A stretch of DNA of 64,000 nt from Carallia brachiata (Eukaryota > Streptophyta > Magnoliopsida > Malpighiales > Rhizophoraceae), in contig JADCRB010000068.1 of NCBI GenBank assembly GCA_021464245.1, positions 7,116,134 to 7,180,133 of the forward strand. The letters are read 5' to 3'. Position 1 is the first letter of the stretch; each line of letters opens with the position of its first letter. The position numbers and the translations under genes were made by a program. Under the pieces are notes generated by a model that worked only from the letters and a program-made list of their open reading frames with translations, was not told the origin of the DNA and did no database searches. Below, piece by piece: positions 45,600-57,636 of the stretch.

Positions 45600-47540
45600 A
45601 TAAATTGCTGGAAAAATTACTTTTTATACCCTAAAATTAATGTAAATCAGTTCACAAATCAGATTTTCTGAAATTATAAAAAATTATGCTAAAATTAACA
45701 AACGTCAAGCAATCCAAATGGAAGAGGTGAACTGACTATTATACCTTCATATATAATTAAAAAGATCAGAACCCAAAAATGATCGCCAGCACCAAAAGCA
45801 TTTTAAATTAAAATTGACTCCATAAAATAAATCTAAAACCCACATGCAGGATGCAGCTGGTAGAAAAAAACGTGAAAAGTGACAAGAATCTCCGCAGGGG
45901 CCAATCTTTATGTCTTTGGTTTGGTTGGATTGGATTGAATCCGCTTGATCAAACGGTTCGTAAGTAACCTCTTGAAATCCTAATTGGATTCAAGCTTAGA
46001 TTTAGATGCAAACTACCGACAAAATATAAGTTATAGTTCAAATTTTTATTTTAAATATTTTGAACTCACGTATTGGGACAGAAAGAATAAAAATTATAAA
46101 AAATAAAATTATCTATTATATAATTTATGATTTAATATTTTTTTTGAAGAAAAAATGAGAGTTATCTATTATATAATTAATGATTTAATATTTTTTTTTA
46201 AAAAAAAAAAAATTGTGAGCTGCCATTTGCGTCATTTTATCTGTACTTGTGAAATCCTTTACATCCGATTACGATCAGAGTGACGCCCAGTGCTCATGTA
46301 CCTGTGTACTGGTATAGATGGAGTCAATTTGATCACAGCATCCACATGTATAAATCAATCTGGTTTCCTAATAAATTTTTTATTTGGTGCCCTATCATAA
46401 AAGTAGACAAGGTACCTAACAATTCCACTGAAAAACATTATGCTCTAAGATAAACTGTTTAGTACAAGTTCGAACTCAGGTCTCTATCACTTCAACCAAA
46501 TAATTTTTCTGATGACCAAAATTTTGTTTCTCATCGGAACAACGGGAATAGCGCATATATTAGGTATACTCGGATAATAAAATTGAAAACTGGAGAGCTA
46601 ATCAATAGATACTACAACATCAATAATTTACTTAGAAATCTTTTTTGAGAAAATATATTATGCACCTCATATTTAAAGCGCAATAACATACTACATTCAC
46701 TATTTTGGTAAGCAACAAATTACAGTCTTTGACTAATTGGGATCAATCAAGAGTAACGACAATGACATCATCGACCTTTGTTATATATCAAACCAAATAG
46801 ACCTTTTACGTAGAAATGTTCTTGGAAATCATCGATTTAATATCCATCATTGTCACAACAAAATTATTTACCATTTTGGATTCACCTGGAAATCATTAGT
46901 TAAATAATCTTATCTTTTGTATTTGACCACTTGCCTGCTGTCATTTGTTATTTATATCGAAAGATATATAATAAAACCACATTCTTTTGGATTTACTGCG
47001 AAGTCTCTTGCTTGATATTTCTTTTTCAATGCACTAAAAACATTTTTATCACTTAATGTCAATTATAATAGTAATTTTGTAATTATTTTAAACATTATTT
47101 AACAGGAAACTTCATAGAATTACATTTTACAAAAAAAAAAAAAAAAAAAAGAGGTTACATTTCACAGGAAAGAGTGAAACAACATTAACTAGAATTATGG
47201 AGAATAGAGTGAAATAGTATCAATTAGAATTATGGAGAATTGAGTGAAACATTTTACTGCTCCCTAAATACGTGGCGGTGTGGTGCATGATCTTTTTTTT
47301 ATCTGATCAACTAGAATTATGGAGAATGGAGTGAAATAGTCAATTATGCAGAAATTTTAAAAGTTGAAGCCAATATCTCCGCCCCAAGCAAGCAAATTGT
47401 TTGGTTAGCAGTATGTTATGCCTAAAGGTTATAATTACTTGAATTTTCAACTATTTCGTATGGACTATCTTAGTTCATCAAAATCGAATAAAGTAAGATT
47501 ACAAAATATATCAAACAAACATCTTTCACATACTCATATA
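45600..47540. other. No recognisable gene; small local repeats
   Basis: A block attatctattatataatt-atgatttaatatttttt is doubled at 46,105-46,200. The sequence ctagaattatggagaatagagtgaaata occurs three times with variation (47,190, 47,225 and 47,308). A long A-run near 47,132 is bracketed by an imperfect ttacatttcac / ttacattttac repeat. Confidence 0.45.
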
Positions 47541-47862
47541 ACAATACTCAAGTGCGGATGATTGAAAGTCATGAAAATTATATACTAAACGTTTAAGTTA
47601 CATAAAGTAGCTTACTTAGCTTAGAAGCATTCTGGCATGACAAATATGTTATGTTCATTGCTCATGTACCGTAATCATGTAAGACTCCTTTAAAATAACA
47701 AATTCTCTATCTATCAAATCCTCTACGATTTACAAATATCTAACAATTCTGCTGTGTGTGACATTTTCTTCCTCTGTCAAATGCTCTTTCCTTGATGGTA
47801 CTTGTAGAAACAGTGCTCTGGTTTCCTTTTTGTGATAGAAAGTGCTGCACTAATTTTTATGG

Positions 47863-47895
47863 CGAACTTAGGACATCATCAAGATTTTTTTAAAT
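47863..47895 (-). pseudogene. Unrecognised 'NLDD' family exon relic, copy E
   Basis: Following TTTACAG on the minus strand, the sequence atttaaaaaaatcttgatga then tgtcctaagtt still matches exon 2 of copies A-C, but it has lost bases, and the open frame around the NLDD core is broken. Confidence 0.4.
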
Positions 47896-48142
47896 CTGTA
47901 AACATAGAAATTAATTATCACAATAATTAAGCTTGATAAAACAAAGACTAAATATGCATGTGGTGAACATATAATGTTTGAATGAACATGATACTGCAGA
48001 ATGTTAAGATTAATTTTCAGACAGGCAAAAAGTGCGTTCAATTTTAGTCAATATATGTATTCCTTAAAAAAAGTAAAATACCAAAAGCAGGTATACCTGA
48101 GTGTGGATACTGATATCCACATAATAGAACGCTTTTGGTCGA

Positions 48143-48312
48143 TGTGATCACAAGGACAAGGACACTGTTTGCACCTTCCACGCCAGTCAGGGCATACTAC
48201 TTGGACTTTTCTTGTTAGCAGTGGCAATTGTGATCACACAAGGACACTGTTTGCACCTCTTCCACGCCAGTCAGGGCATACTACTTGGACTTTTCTTGTT
48301 AGCAGTGGCAAT
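48143..48312. repeat. Tandem duplication of about 85 bp
   Basis: tgtgatcacaaggac-aaggacactgtttgcacc, then ttccacgccagtcagggcat, ctacttggacttttcttgtt and agcagtggcaatt occurs twice in a row with almost no change. The source lies between NLDD relics E and F, which are themselves duplicates of each other. Confidence 0.85.
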
Positions 48313-48374
48313 TATTTGACAAACGGGACTAATGTACATTCGGCCGTCCCGGAAGGCAAAATATTGGTTTATGT

Positions 48375-48409
48375 AGTAACTTAGGACGTCATCAAGATTT
48401 TTTCAAAAT
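48375..48409 (-). pseudogene. Unrecognised 'NLDD' family exon relic, copy F
   Basis: Following TTGACAG on the minus strand, attttgaaaaaatcttgatg then acgtcctaagt matches exon 2 of the family with one or two extra A residues that break the frame. Copies E and F and their flanks (for example aattaagc-tgataaaacaaagac) are a local duplication. Confidence 0.4.
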
Positions 48410-49016
48410 CTGTCAATTAAAAAAACAAAAATAAAAAATATAGCGATTAGTTTTCTACTATAATTAAGCCTGAAAAAACAAAGACCAAATTTCATGTTAT
48501 AGTGTTTGAAGATACCATCAAACATCATACTTTTACAAATTTGTGCAATAAATCTATAAAATGATCTGTTCATATTTGCACACATTAAGAGAAGAAATTG
48601 TCATGAATTGAAAAAGTGATTTCATCCTAAAGCCTCATTCAATTTTGTTTATTTATTATTACTATTTTATTATAAGGGCCTGTACCAATTTAAAGAAGAG
48701 AAAGGTATGTACAGTTTGCGTGCTTACAAATGTGCGTATCTACCCAAAAAAATTTGCGAGAGATATAAAATTTGCAAAAGGTATCAGTTTAACGGAAATA
48801 ACAATAATTGCTTAAGAGATAAAAGGTGGGGGAGTGCTATGATGTACACACACAAGTTACCGTGCACCACAATGAACTTCTAATACGAGAAGAAGAGGCA
48901 TGCAAATCATGGTACTCCCTAATAAAAACCCAAACTTTCATCTCCAACCATCCATTCAAATCCAAATCTGAGCCGTTTCTTGTGCCCCTTAAAGACCTCT
49001 ACAACTTACTACTTAC

Positions 49017-49112
49017 CAATATGTTCCAAATCTAATGGAAAAGAGCATTAATTTTCCATTCGGGCTCTTTGCCTTGAAAGAATAGGCCCAAAGTTTGACA
49101 GTGACCATTCAT
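49017..49112 (-). pseudogene. Exon of an unrecognised duplicated gene, S2 copy 1
   Basis: After acceptor GGTTGCAG the frame reads DEWSLSNFGPILSRQRARME and then shifts by one base, continuing LMLFSIRFGT-like to a donor GGTAAGTAG. The S2 copy 2 exon keeps the frame. The product family is not recognised. Confidence 0.4.
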
Positions 49113-50131
49113 CTGCAACCAAAAAAAATCAAAAGAGAAGGCATGTTAAGATTAGTAGTTGTAGCCAATTTAAGAAGCAGATCTGCTCTTTTCAGTTGCC
49201 ATCTGAAAAAGAGATAGAGGACCAAGAAGTATTCTTGAATATGCCTATGAAAAAGAGGGCTTCGACTTAAAGGAAAAAACTGAGAATTTTCAGCTTCTTT
49301 AAACTTTTGAGTCTCAGATTCGAGACTCGTCATTCAACCGTCAACAAAAATCAAACAGAAACAAATTTATCAGATAAAGAAAAAGAGAAACGCAGGATTT
49401 CTTGGCAGACAAAAAAAGGACAGAGAATTCTTACATGCCATAAACACAAGAAGCAATCTACTAATCAGAGGAGCACTGTTTTAAGATGATAACTTGTAGA
49501 GCTTAAGAAGCTGAGAAAAGAGAGACTGTGGAATAAGTAGAGAAAAAGCCAAAACCCTTTGACGCTTGAGGGCCGCCGATAGATGGAGTGTCTGTGAGTG
49601 AGGGATTTAAGGATAGATATAAACCGGAGATTTAGAGATTATTACGGAAAATTGTTTGGCAGAGGCGGTTGGCCAGCAGATGATCTGATCACAATGACAC
49701 CTAATTTTTTCTTTTTTTTCTTTTCTTCTTTACAGTCGTAAAACTTGAGTAATGAAGTAAATCATATATTGATAAATTCAAAACAACAATATCAAAAAAA
49801 CAGTACAATAATATCTTAGACAGTAGTTAAAATTATATTAGCAGCAAAATTATCTCTATTTTTATATATATACTAAATATTAATAACATTAGGCTAAGTG
49901 AGAAAAAACATATAATTTTATCTCTATCTGTTTTTAAATATTTTTATTAATTTAAATATTTTTTTTTGATTAAATAAGAGGATTGATAAGATCACTACTA
50001 TTTTTTCTAATTCAATCTAAACCTATTTAAAGCTTATCTAATTAGTCAATGTTATTCAATGTGGTGGACCTGATCCTCAATGCAGTTCAGTTGGGCAAAG
50101 TTTTCTTTTCTTCATCTGCTATTATGTTGCT

Positions 50132-50162
<31 letters not shown>

Positions 50163-50574
50163 GACAAAATAGAATCGAAGAGTTGTTTTTCATATAAACA
50201 AACAGATTACAAATATCTTTTTGAGATTGCAACGATTGAGATTCCTCCGTAATGCTCTTCCTTTTCCGATAAACCTCGAAAAAATCAAATTAATTCCTCT
50301 CAAGCTACTTCCTATAATGATTCAATTGGATTCTCTTCTCAAGTAGTTAGGATGGAAGTTGGGATGTGGTTGACGAAGCCTACTTTTGAAAGCTTTAACT
50401 CAAATGATTTACGTGCCTTTTGTGCCAAAACCTGAAGACCAGCTCATGCGGAATTGTAATTTTCATCTTCAAAATTATCAAATCACATAGCTTACAAGTG
50501 ATTATTGCATTGATGATCATGCCCAAGCGAGGATGAATAAAAAAAAAAAAAAATACAACTTACTTATAAGAAAG

Positions 50575-50640
50575 TGAGAATCTTAAATTATGAATTAAAA
50601 TGTGACTGAAAACTAATAAAAAAAATTTGATAACATTTGA

Positions 50641-50681
<41 letters not shown>

Positions 50682-53600
50682 TTCTTGTTATTTATTATGC
50701 AATTCAATTGAACTAAGATCCTTGTTATATTATTTTCTCACAATCAATAACTTTATTAAAACTCTTGGTAACTAATTCGATCAAATGATCTCAACTCTGC
50801 TCTCCCTATCTCTCTAGCTCTCCACGAACTTCTATCTTTTTATGATGAATCTAGAAGCAGTCCATGTTTGTTTTACCTTTCACATATATAATGTGCGCCA
50901 TACCAGTGCTTATTTATTGCACTTCTGTTCTCTAACTTCCTAAACACCACAGGATAATGCAAGCTATCTCACTCCACTCAATCTAAAAGTAAAAGACAAT
51001 TTAAGTGTGTAGATGTATGCATATATATGTATGTATATATCTATGTATGCATTTATCAGTACATGTAACATGCAAGATTAGCTGACTAGTGATTGAGTGG
51101 AATATTAATATTGATCAATATATATATTTATTAGGATTGATTATCGGTATCAAAATATACAACCATTTCATTTGCATTGATGATACCAGTAGTAGTGTCA
51201 ACTTTGGAGAAGTTAGCACGGACACATTCTTTGGGGGTTCTCTTCTACGACTCTATCCATCATTAGTTAAATTAATTTGCAAGTGGTGGTCAAATTAACA
51301 AGAATGTTTCAGATATGTGGAATTGCACATCAAATAACTCCTCAATTAGAACCTTATATGTTCAAGTTAATGGGGGAAGAAGTCCACAGATTTACCTTAA
51401 GTTGTGTAATAATTTAGTAAAAAGAGAATTTATACTCTTTAACAAAATCAATAGGAGAACAATGGAACCTTCATCTATCTATATCAATAATTATAAGTCG
51501 GATCTTGATTATATATTGCTCTATGCAGCGATTAAAAGTTGCACAACTATTAGTGTCATGGAATCGCGAATCATATAATGATCAAGATGGGCAACGAGTG
51601 TATGTATATATATATATATATATATATCTATCTTATTATTATATTATAGTAGTATATTTGGGAAGTTTTCTCTCAACTTTCCCTCATTGCCAGCTAAACA
51701 TGTATGAGATAAAATTATTAATAAAATTCAATCACAATAAATAATGTTCTTAAAATTAAGAAAATTGCCATAAATCAAGAACCATTATAACAATATTACC
51801 TTTCACGTTATAACAATCAATGTCCGATGGATTAAAACCGTTTTAAAGATACTGTCCGGAATCAATGTCTAACAGTGTTCATAATTGTCTGCATTAACTC
51901 TGCATTGACACTGTCCAAAATCATTTGCCATAATGTTCTCCATTAACTCCACATTATTGTTTGCTCATTAACTCTTTTTTTAGAAGCTTTGAAAATCAAA
52001 GTTATTTCTGTTCATAATTTTCTAGAATTTTTTTATTCAAACGTTAATGATAAATCAATTAAATAAGTAATGTTTTATGCAATTGATTGGAAGCTTTGAA
52101 AACCTTCCATATATCCACATACGTTATTTCCACTCATAATTTTCTAGATTTCTACCATTCATACGTTATTACTATTTATGACTCCTTTACTACAGGTAAT
52201 CGTGGAATTATTGCTTAACATTTGTTTTCAGTTTTTATGTATTACTCACATTATATACTATTTTCAGCATTCATTCTCCTTGAACCTATAATGTTTCTGA
52301 GGTCCTTTAATTCACAGCCACAAAATTGAGATCTGTGTTTCTAATGCCGGGGCTCATGGTCTGGATATTATTTTTATGAAGGTACTTTTTTGTTAATTTT
52401 CTCCGCATTTTTCCTTTGGTTGTAAATATATGTTGTGATTTATGCCAGTGACAACTGAATTATAGTCACTTTAGTAAATTTTCTTACTCTTATTGAGCTT
52501 TTAATCTTGGTAAGTACCGCCGATTTGTAATATCTCTGTTTTGTTCTTTTGGGATGGCAAAATGCGATTTATTTTGTAGTTTCTCTATCCAGCATTGCAT
52601 CGAAAGGGACAATTTTTGTGACCATGTTTGGGAGTTTCATTTTGCTAAGGTATGTATGTTACATAGAGAGTGCAGTTTTATCTTTTGGCGGCTAACCTAA
52701 ATTGGCTATGGACTATGTCTACATCAGTCTTAGTGGTTATTATTCAATATTTTGAAATTATCAAATTATTTTAAAAAATTTTGACAAAAAATATTTAGAT
52801 TCTAGCAACACACAAGCTAATAGAAAAATTAAAAATCGAAATAGAAAGAATCCGTTTGAGTCAAAAAAAAAATGAAAATTGTACCTCATAATAATCATAT
52901 ATAAATGAGCCCTCTTCATAATATGGAAAGTTGTAATTTTCTACAAAACACTTCTTAGGTTATGAACGATTGAAAATTTGTGATCTTTATAAACAAACAT
53001 AATATTAGTTACAACAATTTTTCTAATGAAAAAGGTGGAACTATTTGGACATGACAATTTAATGATCACTACAAAAGACAAAGAAATCATATACTAAAAA
53101 TTATATAGAAAGAAATATTTAATGCGAAACGCAGGTTAAGCCGTCGTATGTATATATATTCTTTTCCTCCTTGATTGCTTTCATTGTTCGTAGGTTCATT
53201 TTATTTGCACTGCTTAAAAATGTGTTAGTGGGTCAATGAATATAATTTTATGGGGGTTTTTCCCCTCTCTACACACTCACGCACACAACACAAACGCCTT
53301 GGACGTTGGATGGCGAAGAATATTTTTCAACTTCTCAGCTTTCATGAAATCTATAATAAAAGATTAATTAGACAACATTTAAACTTTGAAGGAAAAAGTA
53401 ATTGGTGTAATGATGAGGTTACAAATTATTTTGAAAGTCGAGTTCTAAATCTTTCAATTTTTTTAATTAAATTCTAAATTTTTTAAATTTTTTACAATTA
53501 AGTTCTATTTGTCAACGTTTATTAGTTAAACTATTTAAAATGTTTTGAGGAAACAGAAGTGAATTAAAAAAAGTACTAAATACGGTGTTTTAATTATTTT

Positions 53601-53910
53601 TTAAAATACTAAAATAGATAAATATGAAAGAAGTGGCACATTTATGCTTTTTATATCCGTTTGGTCAAAGTACATTTGATACAATTTGACTAACAGTCAT
53701 TGATAGAAAGACTCGATTGTGAAAGACTTAAAAAGTATATGACTCAATTAAAAAAATTGAAAGGTTTAGAATTTAATTATAAAAATTTATAAAAATTTAA
53801 GATTACAAAATAATACTATCCTATTCAAAAGACAGAACGAAAGAAGAAGTGTGTCATTGGGCATCCTTATTTCATGGCCTTATATATATGACTAGAGGTG
53901 AATGCGCCGG
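50575..53910. other. No recognisable gene; microsatellites
   Basis: A (CT)n tract lies at 50,643-50,677 and TA/ATGT-rich runs at 51,010-51,060 and 51,604-51,627. Short plus-strand frames at 51,089-51,744 and 53,250-53,477 have no family features. Confidence 0.5.
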
Positions 53911-54249
53911 GTTGATATCATCAAAATCATATACTGCACGTTTTAGTTACATTAGTAGCTTGCTTAGTTTAGAAGCATTTTGGCATGGCAAGCATGTTAT
54001 GTTAATCGGATGTCTAATAAATTAATAATCATGTACAAGATTCCTCTAAAAGGAGGTTTCAATTACAATGAAAGCTTGAACAGTTACAAAGTGGAAAAAA
54101 AAAAAAAACAATTATGCCCCTTTGTCTGGTTTACCTGATACTTTCTCCCTCGATTAAAGTTTGTCTGAGATTTTCTCCCTCGATCAAATCCTCTTCCCAG
54201 GGATGGTGTTCCTCTGTATGGTTGAAGCATTACGCTCTGGTTGTTTTAG

Positions 54250-54285
54250 TGAACTTAGGACATCATCAAAATTTTTTAGAATTTG
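54250..54285 (-). pseudogene. Unrecognised 'NLDD' family exon relic, copy G
   Basis: On the minus strand, aattctaaaaaattttgatg then atgtcctaagttc corresponds to exon 2 of the family. The acceptor is damaged (TTGGCAA in place of a CAG) and the frame is broken. It is the S2 partner of copies E and F. Confidence 0.38.
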
Positions 54286-54677
54286 CCAATTACACTAAAA
54301 AAAAACTAAAATAAATAAATTAGTTATCTACAACAACTAAGTCTCAAAAAACAAAGACACATCATGCTTTTACAAATTTATGCAAAAAAAACTAAAATGA
54401 TATATTCAACTTTGTATACTTTAAGGGAAGAAATTGCCATGTATTGAAAAACTGATTCCATGCAAGGGCCTCTTCAACTTTATTTATTTATTTATTTCTT
54501 TCTTTTTTGATAATAAAGGCCTACATCAATTTGAAAGGAGAAGAAGGTAGAATTTACCATTTGAATTAAGGCATGTACAATTTGCATGCTTACAAATGTG
54601 CGTATTCGCACAAAAAATATGCAAGAGATATCAGTTAATGGATTGTAGTTGTTTAACAGATATAGAAAAGGTGGGGG

Positions 54678-56199
54678 TCCCATGTTAGAGGTGTTAAAAT
54701 GGGTCATCGGTGTAAACATTAAAAAAAAAAAAAGTTAATAGTCCACTTATTCCATTCGCATGTGTACTTTCACACGGAAAAGTAGACTTATTCATTTCGC
54801 ACGCGTGCTTTCACACGAAAAAGTCGACTTATTCCTTTCGTACGCGTACTTTCACACGGAAAAGTCGACTTATTCTTTTTACACGCATGCTTTCACACGA
54901 GAGGGGAAACCCTATAAATAGGCCCTTACCCCCCAATTCAAAACAGATTCAGCAAATTTGTAAATAAAAAAATTCAGAGAATTTGAGAGAAAAAAAAATT
55001 TTGAAAATCTTTCAAGAAAATTTCTCCTTTTTCTACGTATTTTTACTCTGCAGTATACTCTCCTAACTCGTTTTTAAGAGATATTTAAGGGGTAAACCCC
55101 AAAAATTTTGATGTTTCCATTTTTAAAATTTTTTAGGTTTATATTATCGGATCGCTAAAATCTGAATTTATGAGAATATAGATCTAAAAATATCAAATTA
55201 CTACAAATTCAGTTCGGATCAATTCTCGAACGGCTCTCAGCAAAATCCAGGCAGCTCATCCGAGAATAAGTCCCTTCGACCCTTAGTGAAATTAAACCAG
55301 ATCGGCTCAGATCATGTCTCTACGGTTCTTAACCGTAGTTTAAACGTCTAAACAGATCCAATTTCAGTCTACCCAGTTCAAGAAAAAGCGGTGGAATTTA
55401 CTGCTGTCAATATCAAGCTCGTGCATCCCTTGACAAAGCCACAAAGGAACACTAATCGGAAGATCTACGGAGATCGACCCCACGTAAATTTTCTTTTATT
55501 TTAAATTTTTATTTATAATTTATTTTTGTATTTTACAGTTTAATTGTTTTAAACTCGAAATTTACCCGTTACAATTGGATCGAGTTCAAGTTGGGTCGTT
55601 TTGCATTTAGATCACTTCGGGTTGTGTTATTTATGACTCAAGTTATTTTCATTTCATTTTGGGTTGGGTTCAGTTCAACTTGCGGGTTGTCTACATCATT
55701 AAAATTAGGTTGTCCACGTCATCAAAATGATGATGTGACATTTTTTATTAAAAATTTTGAAAGTTTAGAAATTTTCAAAAATTTTACTAAAAATTCTTAA
55801 AAATAAAAAAAATTATAAGATAAAAAAAAATTTAAGATGCTTCTTTTAAAATATTCTAAAAATTCAAAATAAAATTTAAGATTGCATAAAAAATCTTCAA
55901 ATATTTTTAAAAAATTTATAATTAAAATTTATATTGAAAATAATATAACTTATACTTTTTGTGATATAAAATATGCTAAATTCTTTTTATTTTATTTATT
56001 TGTTCCTTTAAGGAAAAAAAGTTCGAGATAAACTCGTCATTTGAGTCGGATTCAAGTTTGATTTAATATTTTTGGGTCATTTCGGGTTCGAATTATTTCA
56101 AATTAAACCATTTTAAAGTCAAATTCAAGTCGTATTTTTTTAAATAAATTTGAATTAATTCATCAAATCGAGTCAGATTTTGACACATCTAACTATGAT
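54678..56199. mobile_element. hAT-like element inserted in S2 copy 2
   Basis: The left end TAGAGGTGTTAAAATGGGTC at 54,686 and the right end, read from 56,191 on the minus strand, TAGATGTGTCAAAATCTGAC are inverted repeats of the classic plant hAT TAGGGGTGTCAAAA type. S2 copy 1 has no insert at the equivalent site (about 48,837). The flanking 8-mers are only partly alike. Interior: promoter-like repeats (54.74-54.93 kb), then gggttgggttcagttcaact-type sequence and an AT-rich core. No transposase. Confidence 0.62.
54740..54920 (+). promoter_or_regulatory. Four tandem units of about 41 bp upstream of a TATA box (U3-like)
   Basis: The unit tttcacacggaaaagtcgac followed by ttattcctttcgtacgcgtac is repeated about four times. 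A consensus TATA box, ctataaata, follows at 54,912-54,920, and then a leader-like stretch with attcagcaaatttg. Tandem enhancer repeats before a TATA box are typical of the U3 region of LTR retrotransposons or pararetrovirus-type promoters. About 570 bp of non-AT-rich sequence follows (to 55,490), with no reading frame I recognise. It lies wholly inside the hAT-like element. Confidence 0.55.
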
Positions 56200-56705
56200 G
56201 TACCCACTCAAGGTACAACGCAGGAGGTATGCATGATATTTCTAATCAAAAACCCAACCTTTATCTCCAACCATCCATTAAAACATTTTAAAAACTTAAA
56301 ATAAAATTTAAGATTACATAAAAAAATTTTAAATATTTTTAAAAAATTATAATTAAAATTTATATTGAAAATAGTAGAACTTATACTTTTTGTAACATAA
56401 AATATGTTAAATTCTTTTTATTTTATTTTTTTATTCCCTTAAGAAAAAAAAAGTTCGAGTTAGACGGATTATTTGGATTGGATTCGAATTTGACTCAAAA
56501 TTTTCTGATCATTTGGAGTTCGAATTATTTCGAGTTAAATCATTTTTCAAGTGAAATTCAGGTCGTATTTTTTCAAACGAATTTAAATTAACTCATCAAT
56601 CATCGAGTCAATTTTGACACATCTAACCATGACGTACCCACTCAAGTTACAACACACGAGGTATGCATGATATTTCTAATCAAAAACCCAACTTTTATCT
56701 CCAGC
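55846..56705. repeat. Tandem duplication of about 430 bp covering a hAT end and its flank
   Basis: Two adjoining units, about 55,846-56,282 and 56,283-56,705, share aaaatttaagattgcataaa, tatactttttgt, ttcgagttaga-type, ttgacacatctaac and gtacccactcaagttacaac, ggtatgcatgatatttctaa. Each includes the right inverted repeat of the hAT-like element plus adjacent S2 sequence, so the duplication came after the insertion. Confidence 0.8.
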
Positions 56706-56772
56706 CATCCATTAAAATCCAAATCTAAGCCATTTCTTTGCCTACTAAAGACCTCTACTACTTAGTGCTTAC

Positions 56773-56878
56773 CTCTCCACCAGACATGTTCCAAATCTTA
56801 TGGGAAAGAGCATTAATTTCTCCGTTTGGGCTCTTTCCCTCAAAAGAAAAGACTCAAAATTTGACAGACACCATTCAT
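56773..56878 (-). pseudogene. Exon of an unrecognised duplicated gene, S2 copy 2
   Basis: Between acceptor GGTTGCAG and donor GTAAGC lies an open exon of 106 bp reading DEWCLSNFESFLLRERAQTE, KLMLFPIRFGTCLVE. Upstream on the minus strand is another acceptor-like CTCTTTTTCAG near 56,980 and a leader near 57,300-57,400 with a donor CTGGTAAGTAAG at about 57,224. Together these suggest a multi-exon gene running on the minus strand from about 57.4 kb. I cannot name the family. Copy 1 has the same exon with a one-base deletion. Confidence 0.42.
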
Positions 56879-57636
56879 CTGCAACCAAAAAATAAAAAAT
56901 AAAAAATAGAAAGCATGTTGAGACCAGTAGTTGTTGCCAATTTAAGAAGCCGATCTTCTCTTTATAGTGGCCTTCTGAAAAAGAGATGAGGACCAATAAT
57001 CATTCCTGAATATGCCTACAAAAAAGAGGGGTTTGAATTAAAGGCGAAAACTGAAATTTTCGGCTTAAATTTTGAGTCTCAGATTCAAGTCTCATCATTC
57101 AACAGTAAAAAAAAAAAAAACCCAAAAAAATATCAGATAAAAAAAAAACAAGATTTCTCGGCTGACAAAAATACGATGGAGTAAAGAGATTTCACCGAAT
57201 AGATGATTTTGAATTCTTACTTACCAGAAATACAAGAAGCAATCTACTGACCAGAAGATAACTGTTTTAAGATGGTAGCCTGTAGAACTTGAGAAGTCGA
57301 GAATGCGAGACTGAATAAGTAAAAACAAAAATAAAAGGCAAAACCCTTCGACTCTTGAGGGCCAGCGATAGATGCAGTGTGTGTAAGTGAGGGGAGGGAT
57401 GCAAGGATAGATACATAGAGGAGTTAAGATGATATTATAGAAATTTGTTTTAAATTCATTTAAAAACAATATCAAAAACAAATTTACAATAATTTCTTAG
57501 AAATTAATTTAAAATTTCTTTATATTACCTACAAAATTAATTCTATCTATTCTATACGTACTATATAGCATTTGCGTCAATAAGAGATAAATATAGTTTT
57601 GCTCTCATACGTTGTTGTTTCTAGAAGTCAATTTTA

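Larger units (their letters stand above)
47545..50570. repeat. Segmental duplication S2, copy 1
   Basis: This 3-kb segment is collinear with 53,915-58,745. Matching blocks include agcttacttagcttagaagc (47,607) with agcttgcttagtttagaagc (53,963), the gcttacaaatgtgcgta block (48,722 / 54,588), aaagagcattaatttt (49,039 / 56,803), cttgagggccgccgatagat (49,565 / 57,354) and gagattcctccgtaatgc (50,237 / 58,385). Copy 1 lacks the two hAT-like insertions of copy 2. Confidence 0.85.

Noticed and set aside
49109..49333. 74-codon minus-strand frame as a gene
   Set aside because: It reads through what look like intron acceptors, and the frame is not conserved in the S2 partner copy; only the exon at 49,017-49,112 has support.
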